Under the pieces are notes generated by a model. It ran no database searches. It worked only from the letters and a program-made list of their open reading frames with translations, and had not been told where the DNA came from. Shown in pieces: positions 8,632 to 15,166 of a stretch of 15,166 nt of DNA. Each line of letters begins with the position of its first letter. Within the stretch, counting starts at the first letter, position 1. The position numbers and the translations under genes were made by a program. This DNA is from JBLFWJ01 sp047611425 (GTDB lineage Bacteria; Bacteroidota; Bacteroidia; UBA10329), in the NCBI GenBank assembly GCA_047611425.1, contig JBLFWJ010000076.1, positions 1 through 15,166 of the forward strand. Reading direction: 5' to 3'.

Positions 8632-10428
8632 ATGGGTTATCGTTCGCTAAAGGCTTGTATTGAAGATCTTGAAAAGCATGGACACCTTATCCGAATAACG
8701 GAAGAGGTCGATCCAAACTTAGAAATGGCCGCGATTCAGCTACGGGTTCATGACGCAGGTGGCCCTGCTATTTTGTTTGAAAATGTAAAGGGCACAAAAT
8801 ATCGGTGTGTGTCTAATTTGTTTGGAACGATGGAACGATGTCGATTCATGTTTCGTGATTCATTGGAAACAGTCGAACGATTGATTAAAGTCAAGACCGA
8901 CCCATCATTATTGGCGAAGAATCCATCATGGATTCAGAATCTAATTTATGGAGGCTACAATGCTTTGCCGTCTCAGTCTAAATCGAAGTTTGAAGAAATT
9001 CAGATTAGCGACCTTCCATTGATCAAACATTGGCCGGACGATGGTGGCGCTTTTATAACGCTTCCTCAGGTTTATTCTGAAGATCCAGAGAAGAAAGGTT
9101 GGCAAGGGTCCAACCTTGGTATGTACCGAATTCAACTCACCGGAAATGATTACAAGCTGAACGAGGAAATTGGTCTTCATTATCAAATTCATCGTGGAAT
9201 TGGAATTCATCACACCAAGGCCCATCAGAATGGCGAGCCACTAAAAGTGGCAATCTACATTGGCGGACCACCATCACATACTTTCAGTGCAGTTATGCCA
9301 TTGCCCGAAGGAATTCCCGAAGTAACCTTTGCCGGTGCCTTAGGAGGAAGAAGATGGCGATATGAAAAGCACGATGGATATGTGATTTCAAAAGATGCTG
9401 ACTTTGTAATTCTCGGAGAAATTTATCCGAACGAAACAAAGCCAGAAGGCCCGTTTGGTGATCATTTGGGATACTACAGTCTTACCCATGATTTCCCGGT
9501 AATGCGGGTCAAGAAAGTTCTTGCCAAGAAAAATGCGATTTGGCCATTTACCGTGGTTGGACGACCACCACAGGAAGACACAGGTTTTGGCAATCTAATT
9601 CACAAAATTACTGGGCCGGCTGTTCCTGCATCCATTCCTGGCTTGCATGAGGTCAATGCTGTTGATGAAGCTGGTGTTCATCCATTGCTATTTGCGGTAG
9701 GGTCAGAACGCTACACACCATACAATAAAGAACAGCGTCCGCAGGAGTTACTTACAATCGCAAATAGCATTCTTGGCTTTGGGCAAATGTCCTTGGCGAA
9801 GTATCTATTCATTTCAAATAAGAATGATAACCCCACGGTTTCTGTTAATGAGCCAAAGAAATTCCTTACTCACATTTTGGAGCGGGTTGATTGGAAACGA
9901 GACTTACATTTTCAAACCAATACAACATTAGATACGCTTGACTATTCAGGAGATGGACTCAACATGGGCTCAAAAGTGGTAATCGCTGCAAGTGGTGAAA
10001 AGAAAAGAGAACTGATTAATTCTCTTCCCAAAGAGCTGAATTTAGACTCGGCTGAGATGGCAATGCCGGGAGTGATTTCTTTAGGATTGGATCAGAACGA
10101 AACAATTGAGAGTCTTTCTCAAAAAGTGGAATCGTCAGTTTCTGACTTGTCAGGTTTAATGTTGATGGTGATTTGTGATGACCCAGAAATGGTTGCAGCC
10201 AGCATTCGCAACTTTCTATGGATCACTTTTACTCGAAGTAATCCGGCAAATGATATTTATGGCGTTGGCTCATCAGTCCGAAACAAACATTGGGGATGTA
10301 CCGGGCCACTAATAATAGATGCTCGGATTAAACCGCACCACGCCCCTCCATTAATTCCAGATCCTGAAGTAGAGAAACGGGTTGATCAATTAAGTCAGCC
10401 CGGAGCTTCGCTGCATGGTCTAATTTGA
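8632..10428 (+). CDS. UbiD-family prenylated-FMN-dependent decarboxylase
   Basis: UbiD enzymes reversibly decarboxylate aromatic or alpha,beta-unsaturated acids using prenylated FMN supplied by UbiX. The 598-residue length fits the long bacterial UbiD/menaquinone-decarboxylase-like group. Asn161 and Arg166 in SNLGMYR match the metal- and prFMN-binding positions of the family. PEGPFGDH at 271-278 carries the conserved Glu272 and Asp277, which with Arg166 gives the E(D)-R-E active-site triad, so the enzyme looks functional. The MGYRSL start with LEKHGHLIRITEEVDP is typical of the family N-terminus and supports 8632. A weak -7-like TATATTTA (8618-8625) lies only 6 bp before the ATG. No ubiX or quinone gene is adjacent, so a role in ubiquinone- or menaquinone-type synthesis is not supported by context and the substrate is unknown. 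Confidence 0.93.
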   Translation: MGYRSLKACIEDLEKHGHLIRITEEVDPNLEMAAIQLRVHDAGGPAILFENVKGTKYRCVSNLFGTMERCRFMFRDSLETVERLIKVKTDPSLLAKNPSWIQNLIYGGYNALPSQSKSKFEEIQISDLPLIKHWPDDGGAFITLPQVYSEDPEKKGWQGSNLGMYRIQLTGNDYKLNEEIGLHYQIHRGIGIHHTKAHQNGEPLKVAIYIGGPPSHTFSAVMPLPEGIPEVTFAGALGGRRWRYEKHDGYVISKDADFVILGEIYPNETKPEGPFGDHLGYYSLTHDFPVMRVKKVLAKKNAIWPFTVVGRPPQEDTGFGNLIHKITGPAVPASIPGLHEVNAVDEAGVHPLLFAVGSERYTPYNKEQRPQELLTIANSILGFGQMSLAKYLFISNKNDNPTVSVNEPKKFLTHILERVDWKRDLHFQTNTTLDTLDYSGDGLNMGSKVVIAASGEKKRELINSLPKELNLDSAEMAMPGVISLGLDQNETIESLSQKVESSVSDLSGLMLMVICDDPEMVAASIRNFLWITFTRSNPANDIYGVGSSVRNKHWGCTGPLIIDARIKPHHAPPLIPDPEVEKRVDQLSQPGASLHGLI

Positions 10429-10430
10429 AA

Positions 10431-10730
10431 TCATCTCCTTTTCCAACCACCAACTACCCAGATATGCCCTTTGGGTGTGGCTTTCCATCGGCCAGCCACG
10501 AATACGTGTCCTCTTCGTTTTTTAACCCAATGCCCTTTTTTCCATACGTATCTGTTCTGGTTCGCATTCCACTTCCAATGCCCATCTACCCATGCATGAT
10601 TGGGTTTTGAACGGTTTGGTTTAACCACAACAACTTTGGGTTTTGCCGGTCGCACTTTCACCACTATTTGAGACATCGCAATACTTCCAAATCCAAGAAT
10701 AAACACTAACAATATGGCAGACTTTTTCAT
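10431..10730 (-). CDS. Small secreted basic protein with YXWXGXW repeats
   Basis: This 99-residue protein has a clear Sec signal peptide: MKK, then a hydrophobic core, with probable cleavage after AMS at residue 20. The mature part begins with a Lys/Pro/Val-rich stretch and then holds four copies of the YXWXGXW pattern (Pfam WXXGXW type): HAWVDGHW at 45, YVWKKGHW at 61, HVFVAGRW at 75 and HIWVVGGW at 89, spaced 14-16 residues. It is strongly basic and ends in WKRR. Its function is unknown; such repeats occur in small periplasmic or surface proteins of many bacteria. Its stop lies only 2 bp from the convergent ubiD-family stop. A frame of 61 residues on the opposite strand here is a shadow without family features. 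Confidence 0.87.
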   Translation of the reverse strand: MKKSAILLVFILGFGSIAMSQIVVKVRPAKPKVVVVKPNRSKPNHAWVDGHWKWNANQNRYVWKKGHWVKKRRGHVFVAGRWKATPKGHIWVVGGWKRR

Positions 10731-10800
10731 GATTTTAAGTTTGCCTTTGAGACTCGGATAATAGCTGAGGGTTTAATCTTCTAAATTGAAACTTTGTACA

Positions 10801-10817
10801 ATTACATGCGTTGTAAT
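10801..10817. promoter_or_regulatory. Possible operator: ATTACA-N5-TGTAAT inverted repeat
   Basis: A perfect 6-bp inverted repeat, ATTACA / TGTAAT with spacer TGCGT, is centred 32 bp before the FIST-gene ATG. It is preceded directly by the 8-bp palindrome TTGTACAA (10794-10801). It lies in the only space shared by two divergent genes, so it could be a regulator site. At this length chance occurrence is quite possible. I find no clear TAnnTTTG promoter in the 110-bp gap. Confidence 0.25.
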
Positions 10818-10840
10818 GGCAAGAAAAACTTAACGCCTGC

Positions 10841-11974
10841 ATGAAAACGGAACAAAGACAATACGAGGACGGGGCTTGGATGATGACCAAAGACAACTCT
10901 CTTGGTCAGGACGCCAACCTTGTAATGGTATTTGGATCGAGGGAACTCATTGGAAACGCAGATCTTTTTAATGAAGTAAAAGGAATGTATCCAAATGCCC
11001 ATATCTTCAGTGGCACAACAGCTGGTGAGATTTTGGATGATATGGTACATGATGATACTTTGGTCTTAACTGCGGTTCAGTTTGAAAAAACTGAAATCAA
11101 AGTTGCCAATATGAACATCAACGATGCTGAGGATAGCTATCAAGCTGGGGTTCAGCTAGCCACACAATTGGCTGGCGATGATCTGTGCCACATCTTCTTG
11201 TTGTCGGATGGTTTACACGTAAATGGCAGCGAAATTGTTAAAGGCATTAATTCAGAATTGGCTACAGAGATTGCTTGCACCGGTGGTTTAGCAGGAGATG
11301 CAGCAAATTTTGAAAAAACATTGGTTGGAGTTGATGCTCCAGCAGCGGAGCACCAAATTGTTGCTCTGGGATTCTATGGAAAGGATCTTTCAGTTGGTTA
11401 TGGTTCTGTTGGAGGATGGGATACATTCGGTACCGAGCGATTGGTTACAAAGTCTGAAGGAAATGTCCTTTATGAATTGGACGGACAATCGGCATTGGAT
11501 CTTTATAAGATGTATTTGGGTGAGAAGGCAAAAGAATTGCCAGGTTCTGCCCTACTCTTCCCATTAGGAATGAAATTCACGGAAGATTCCGATATAGTGG
11601 TACGAACAGTATTATCAGTTGATGATGAAGCCAACTCAATGACATTTGCAGGCGATGTACCGGAAGGGTGCTACGTACGTCTGATGAAAGCCAACTTTGA
11701 CAAATTGATTGAAGGAGCCAATCTTGCTGCAGAACATTCTAAGGATGCCACTGGAGATGGAGATAGTTTGGCCGTGCTCATTAGTTGTGTAGGTCGAAAA
11801 TTAATCCTCGGTCAAAGAATTGACGAAGAGGTTGAGGCAGTCAAAGATGTCTTGGGTGATTCCACTTCCATTACGGGATTCTACAGTTACGGTGAGATTG
11901 CACCTTTGTTGGAAACTGCGAACTGCGAACTGCACAATCAGACCATGACCATTACTACATTTGCTGAGAAGTGA
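10841..11974 (+). CDS. FIST N- and C-domain sensory protein
   Basis: FIST domains are predicted intracellular ligand-sensing modules (small molecules, possibly amino acids) that feed histidine kinases, cyclases or chemoreceptors. This 377-residue protein consists only of the sensor. FIST_N covers about residues 25-215 (LVMVFGSRELI, IFSGTTAGEI, and CTGGLAGDAANFEKT at 146-160). FIST_C covers about 218-360, ending in the typical GFYSYGEIAP (346-355) and ELHNQTMTIT (363-372). There is no signal peptide or membrane span, so it should be cytosolic. The stop at 11972-11974 lies inside the start of the next gene (14-nt overlap), indicating translational coupling to the SpoIIE-type phosphatase. That makes the phosphatase its likely output partner. 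A 7-nt triplicate lies in its last codons at 11914-11934. Confidence 0.92.
   Translation: MKTEQRQYEDGAWMMTKDNSLGQDANLVMVFGSRELIGNADLFNEVKGMYPNAHIFSGTTAGEILDDMVHDDTLVLTAVQFEKTEIKVANMNINDAEDSYQAGVQLATQLAGDDLCHIFLLSDGLHVNGSEIVKGINSELATEIACTGGLAGDAANFEKTLVGVDAPAAEHQIVALGFYGKDLSVGYGSVGGWDTFGTERLVTKSEGNVLYELDGQSALDLYKMYLGEKAKELPGSALLFPLGMKFTEDSDIVVRTVLSVDDEANSMTFAGDVPEGCYVRLMKANFDKLIEGANLAAEHSKDATGDGDSLAVLISCVGRKLILGQRIDEEVEAVKDVLGDSTSITGFYSYGEIAPLLETANCELHNQTMTITTFAEK
11914..11934 (+). repeat. Threefold 7-nt tandem repeat in the FIST gene
   Basis: AACTGCG, AACTGCG and AACTGCA follow each other without gaps inside the FIST coding sequence, encoding part of ETANCELHN. Because the unit is not a multiple of three, gain or loss of one copy would shift the frame and remove the conserved HNQT end. 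Confidence 0.85.
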
Positions 11975-12977
11975 AAAAGCGAAACTAGGTTTGAAGTTCA
12001 GGAACAAACTTCTTAACAGACAGATTAAACGAAAATTCAGAGGCTCTTCCATTCCAACGGAAATGGAGGAGTTTCTGCCTATTATCGATGACGCATACGA
12101 CCATTATGAGGAAACGTATCGTCTTTTAAATCGTGCGCTTGAAATCAGTTCAAAAGAATTGAATGACGCCAAGAGCAAGCTCAACGTCACTTTATCTAAT
12201 CTAAACGAAATCAATCATGATTTGCTTAGCAGTATTCACTGCGCTAAGTTGATTCAGGAGGCAATTCTTCCAAGCGAAAGTGCAATCAAACAGGTTTTAC
12301 CCGAGTCTTTCCTTTTTTACCGCCCTAGAGACATCGTAAGTGGCGATTTCTATTGGTTAGAACAAAGCGGGGGTAAGATCCTTATCGCAGCAGTTGATTG
12401 TACAGGTCACGGTGTACCGGGTGCTTTCATGTCAATAATTGGAAACAATCAGCTAAACGCCACTGTCAAGGAAGACGAGTTAACCACACCTGGATTAATA
12501 CTTGACAGATTAAGCCAAGGTGTGAGTGACACATTAAGTCACACAACTGATGAGGAAGCCGGCATTAAAGATGGAATGGACATCGCTCTTGTAAGTATTG
12601 ATTACGAGAAAATGATTCTTGAATATGCCGGAGCATACAACCCACTCTACATATTTAGGGACGGTAAGCTTTTAGAAACAAAAGGCGACAAATTCCCAAT
12701 AGGAGTATCAATAGACGACACGCTAAGACTCTTTAAAAATCACGAGTTTGAGCTTCAAAAGGGTGATTGTGTGTATATATTCTCCGATGGTTATCCAGAT
12801 CAGTTTGGAGGACCAAGAGGAAAAAAGTACAAGTATGAGCAATTCAGACAATTGCTTTTTGGTATGCATACCTTACCTATGGAAGAACAAAAAACCGTAA
12901 TGGAAAACGACTTCGTTGACTGGATGGGTGAATTGGTTCAGCTAGATGACGTTCTCGTTATTGGAATGCGGCTCTAA
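11961..12977 (+). CDS. SpoIIE/PP2C-type serine/threonine phosphatase
   Basis: This is a metal-dependent protein phosphatase of the SpoIIE/RsbU class, which typically dephosphorylates anti-sigma-factor antagonists (STAS proteins). The catalytic domain spans about residues 90-338: SIHCAKLIQEAILP, Asp129 in VSGDFYW, Asp146 in VDCTGHGVPGAFMS, Asp276 in FSDGYPDQFGG, and Asp329/330 in QLDDVLVIG. All expected metal-ligand aspartates are present. Residues 10-90 form a basic, then helical, probably coiled-coil linker (LLNRQIKRKF, then YRLLNRALEISSKEL). It resembles the region before the kinase core of many histidine kinases, so it may take the signal from FIST. The start is a TTG overlapping the FIST gene by 14 nt. 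The first ATG (12063) would cut off LLNRQIKRKF, so I reject it; a TTG at 11991 remains possible. The 3' end overlaps the convergent gene by 20 bp. Confidence 0.92.
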   Translation: MLRSEKAKLGLKFRNKLLNRQIKRKFRGSSIPTEMEEFLPIIDDAYDHYEETYRLLNRALEISSKELNDAKSKLNVTLSNLNEINHDLLSSIHCAKLIQEAILPSESAIKQVLPESFLFYRPRDIVSGDFYWLEQSGGKILIAAVDCTGHGVPGAFMSIIGNNQLNATVKEDELTTPGLILDRLSQGVSDTLSHTTDEEAGIKDGMDIALVSIDYEKMILEYAGAYNPLYIFRDGKLLETKGDKFPIGVSIDDTLRLFKNHEFELQKGDCVYIFSDGYPDQFGGPRGKKYKYEQFRQLLFGMHTLPMEEQKTVMENDFVDWMGELVQLDDVLVIGMRL

Positions 12978-14835
12978 CATTTAGTTTCAGTTCTATTTGA
13001 GATATAGAAGCCATACTCCCACCTGGAGGAAGCCACGGATAAATCTTTAATCGGCCGCCATTCTTAAATTCTTCCTTTAATTCAAACCGGAACACTGCTG
13101 TGCCAGTCTCTCCTGATTGAAGTTGCAAATTGAAAGGTCGGCTTTCCCAATGATCCGTTCCATCTTTTAAATGTTGAGAACAAACGAGTTGAAACTGACT
13201 TAAATTATCGTCAATAGTAGCTCGGGTTGTCACGGTTACAGAGTTGAACTCAGAGAAATCTTCATTTAAATCAATCTCGAATGTAGGTCCAAACTCGTTA
13301 CTATCCGTAAACTTGAATTGGAATGCAGTATCATTTACCAGTTCAATGCCTTTGGTATTTGTATTCCAATTGTTTTTGTTCGTCCAATCAATATTGGATA
13401 ACCAACTATCAGATAGGTCTGTCCCTTTTTGGCAATGAACGAATCCAGAATTGAAGTAATCACCAACTTCTATAACATCTGGAAAGTAATGCTCTACTAT
13501 CGCTGAAAACTCAGGCTTTTGACCCTTGGTAGACCAAACCACCAGGCAATTCTCCGAAGTTGAATTTTCACACAGACCGTGTAGTTTTTTCAAATCATCT
13601 CCTTCGGTCAACGAATAATTATCAAACCGAAGGTCTGGTTGTCCTAATCGTTCCAAATAGTAATTCAAATACAATTCATGGTTCACATCCGCAATCAGGA
13701 GTGCGCTTGAATCTTCTGATTTAACCAAAGCGGCCTTTTGGGCTAATTCCTTGAACACCCCGTAGTGTTCTGTCTCATAGAATTTTTGGCTCGCAATTGT
13801 ATCGAAGATTATAATCGACAAAGCTATCGGGAGGATGAACTTCATAGTGTCTTTTGGCAAATTGACGAATCCAAAAGTGCCAAGAAGCAAAAATGGAAAT
13901 GCAAACAGGAGTCCCGAATACTGCATTACAGGCTCCACTTGAGTCGAATAAACATACCCAACCAGGAATGTCCCAAAAAACACAGCCAAGCAAAGGCCGA
14001 CCTTCGAAGCTCTAATTCTTTCTTGTGTCCAGTTACTAATGATACCCGTCACGATTATCAAAATTGAGCATATCAAAATCAACCATGAATTATTCAATGC
14101 TTGAAACAGGTATTCAAAAATCCAACTCATTGTTGGAGTAGGCAACCAATCATCTAAACCACCTAAAGCGAGGTGTTGCCTTAAAAAACCCAGGTATGGC
14201 ATGAATAAAACGAATGCTCCTATCCCTCCAAACATATAGCCTTTCCTATTCTTTGTGCTTGTATAGAAAAGACCAATTCCAGCAAGAATAATGGCCGAAA
14301 GAGCACAGAAATAGTGTGTGTATGCACACAATGCTAACCCAATGGCCATTCCAACTTGATCGCCAATTTTGGGTTTATCTCCTTTAAGAATTCGACCTAT
14401 GAAAAAGGCAGTAAGTAAAAGCACAAACATGCCAAAACCGTAGGGCCGTGCTACTCTACTGAATAACAGCGGATATTCTAACGTTGCCAAAAACAGAGCT
14501 GACAATAGCCCAGAAGACTCGTTAAACCAATCACGACCTACCAAGTAAATCAGAGGAATTGAAAGCGTTCCAAGGACTACAAATGGGAGTCTGATTGATG
14601 CAGGAGAGTCTCCGAACCAACCCGTCCAGAAATAAAGTAAAGTCTGAACTGCCGGTGGATGAACATCAACACTCATCCCATATTGAAAAACTTCCCAAAA
14701 ATTGGGAAGATGAAAACGCGTTAGGTAGCTCAGCTCATCATTGCTAAGTGACCAATCTGAAAACGAGTAAAACCTTAAACCTGCACCAACAATGGTGATC
14801 AAAATGATCTGCCAATGTTTGGTCAGCCATTTCAT
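12958..14835 (-). CDS. GT-C glycosyltransferase (family 39-like) with C-terminal beta-rich domain
   Basis: This 625-residue membrane protein begins with a hydrophobic span followed by the GT-C first-loop acidic pair in SNDEL (Asp33, Glu34) and DVHPP (57-61). Both are typical of PMT/ArnT-like enzymes that use polyprenyl-phosphate sugars. About ten hydrophobic spans run to about residue 348. Residues 355-470 look like a mixed soluble domain with TKGQKPEF, and residues 480-620 a beta-sandwich-like segment rich in alternating polar and hydrophobic strands. That last part is not needed for the GT-C core and may bind a carbohydrate or partner in the periplasm; this is an inference from its pattern. 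The ATG overlaps the stop of the upstream methyltransferase as ATGA, so the pair is probably translationally coupled. The last 20 bp overlap the phosphatase gene on the other strand. Confidence 0.87.
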   Translation of the reverse strand: MKWLTKHWQIILITIVGAGLRFYSFSDWSLSNDELSYLTRFHLPNFWEVFQYGMSVDVHPPAVQTLLYFWTGWFGDSPASIRLPFVVLGTLSIPLIYLVGRDWFNESSGLLSALFLATLEYPLLFSRVARPYGFGMFVLLLTAFFIGRILKGDKPKIGDQVGMAIGLALCAYTHYFCALSAIILAGIGLFYTSTKNRKGYMFGGIGAFVLFMPYLGFLRQHLALGGLDDWLPTPTMSWIFEYLFQALNNSWLILICSILIIVTGIISNWTQERIRASKVGLCLAVFFGTFLVGYVYSTQVEPVMQYSGLLFAFPFLLLGTFGFVNLPKDTMKFILPIALSIIIFDTIASQKFYETEHYGVFKELAQKAALVKSEDSSALLIADVNHELYLNYYLERLGQPDLRFDNYSLTEGDDLKKLHGLCENSTSENCLVVWSTKGQKPEFSAIVEHYFPDVIEVGDYFNSGFVHCQKGTDLSDSWLSNIDWTNKNNWNTNTKGIELVNDTAFQFKFTDSNEFGPTFEIDLNEDFSEFNSVTVTTRATIDDNLSQFQLVCSQHLKDGTDHWESRPFNLQLQSGETGTAVFRFELKEEFKNGGRLKIYPWLPPGGSMASISQIELKLNVRAAFQ

Positions 14836-15166
14836 CCCTTTTCCAAAGCTCTGGCTTTCACGACTTCGTAAAGCATAATTCCTGTTGCAACAGAAACGTT
14901 TAGAGATGCAGTTTTACCAACCATTGGAATTGATAGCTTGACGTCACATAAAGCCAAGATATTGTCAGAGATTCCACTTTCTTCACTTCCCATAATTACT
15001 GCCAATGGTCCTTTCAAATCAGCCGCAGCAATGGAATCTTCAGTCTTTTCTGTACAAGCAACAATCCTAAAACCCGACTCTTTCAGGTATTCGAGAGATT
15101 GTTTGAGAGATTTCTCACGGCAAACAGAAATGTTGAGCAATGCTCCAGCAGAACTCTTTACCGCTT
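14832..15166 (-). CDS. SpoU/TrmH-family RNA 2'-O-methyltransferase, C-terminal part (RlmB-like)
   Basis: This family methylates a ribose 2'-OH in rRNA or tRNA using S-adenosylmethionine, through a trefoil-knot SPOUT fold. The frame is open to the right edge of the window, so the N-terminus and motif 1 are missing; 110 residues are visible. The visible part begins AVKSSAGALLNISVCREKSL, the usual RlmB-type SAGA segment. It contains motif 2, LAVIMGSEESGIS, and motif 3, LSIPMVGKTASLNVSVATGIMLYE, both intact. A TTG at 15138-15140 is internal, not the start. The motifs are closest to 23S rRNA Gm2251 methyltransferase (RlmB), but TrmH-like alternatives cannot be excluded without the N-terminus. It overlaps the next gene by four bases (ATGA). 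Confidence 0.9.
   Translation of the reverse strand, partial: AVKSSAGALLNISVCREKSLKQSLEYLKESGFRIVACTEKTEDSIAAADLKGPLAVIMGSEESGISDNILALCDVKLSIPMVGKTASLNVSVATGIMLYEVVKARALEKG

Noticed and set aside
10425..10610. 61-residue plus-strand frame overlapping the YXWXGXW gene
   Set aside because: It lies opposite a gene with a signal peptide and family repeats, and has no recognisable features itself.
11914..12000. In-frame fusion of FIST and phosphatase by loss of one 7-nt repeat
   Set aside because: The shifted frame does match the phosphatase frame, but a TGA at 11946-11948 blocks it, so no fusion protein would form.
1..15166. Mobile element, CRISPR array, phage or defence island
   Set aside because: No transposase, integrase, regularly spaced repeats, tRNA-flanked junction or defence-type domains seen on either strand.

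Overview
This window reads as chromosomal DNA of a member of the Bacteroidota, most likely Flavobacteriales or a close relative. The evidence is a Bacteroidota-type FG-GAP/UnbV lipoprotein, genes without Shine-Dalgarno leaders, a perfect TAnnTTTG -7 element just upstream of carA, a carA-eno neighbourhood that I recall as conserved in Flavobacteriia, and a short YXWXGXW-repeat secreted protein. GC content is moderate and looks even throughout. I see no insertion sequence, integrase, tRNA, rRNA, CRISPR array or phage gene. The region looks like ordinary, compact core or near-core chromosome.

Layout, left to right. (1) 1-1116 (+) is the 3' part of an AtoE-type short-chain fatty acid transporter. 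(2) 1196-4501 (+) is a large lipoprotein with two sets of seven FG-GAP calcium-loop motifs flanking an ASPIC/UnbV domain. (3) 4616-7078 (+) holds carA (carbamoyl-phosphate synthase small subunit) and eno (enolase), closed by a strong terminator at 7100-7129 that also serves the gene arriving from the other strand. (4) 7128-8588 (-) is a multi-spanning GT-C-type glycosyltransferase, divergent from (5) 8632-10428 (+), a UbiD-family prFMN-dependent decarboxylase. (6) 10431-10730 (-) is a small secreted basic protein with four YXWXGXW repeats. (7) 10841-12977 (+) is a two-gene signalling unit: a FIST-domain sensor whose end overlaps the start of a SpoIIE/PP2C-type phosphatase. (8) 12958-15166 (-) is an RlmB/SpoU-type RNA 2'-O-methyltransferase (its 5' end lies beyond the window) overlapping by ATGA a second GT-C glycosyltransferase that carries a C-terminal soluble beta-rich extension.

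How the genes relate: most are independent housekeeping or envelope functions. Two units stand out as physically coupled. In the FIST-SpoIIE pair, a ligand-sensing protein probably controls a serine/threonine phosphatase. In the methyltransferase-glycosyltransferase pair, coupling is translational but no functional link is obvious. Packing is tight: there are two convergent gene pairs with 2 bp between them or 20 bp of overlap and no visible terminator, and one divergent pair whose longest possible open frames start on the same CATG. I found no clearly undescribed defence or mobile system. The FIST-phosphatase cassette is the best candidate for an under-described regulatory module.
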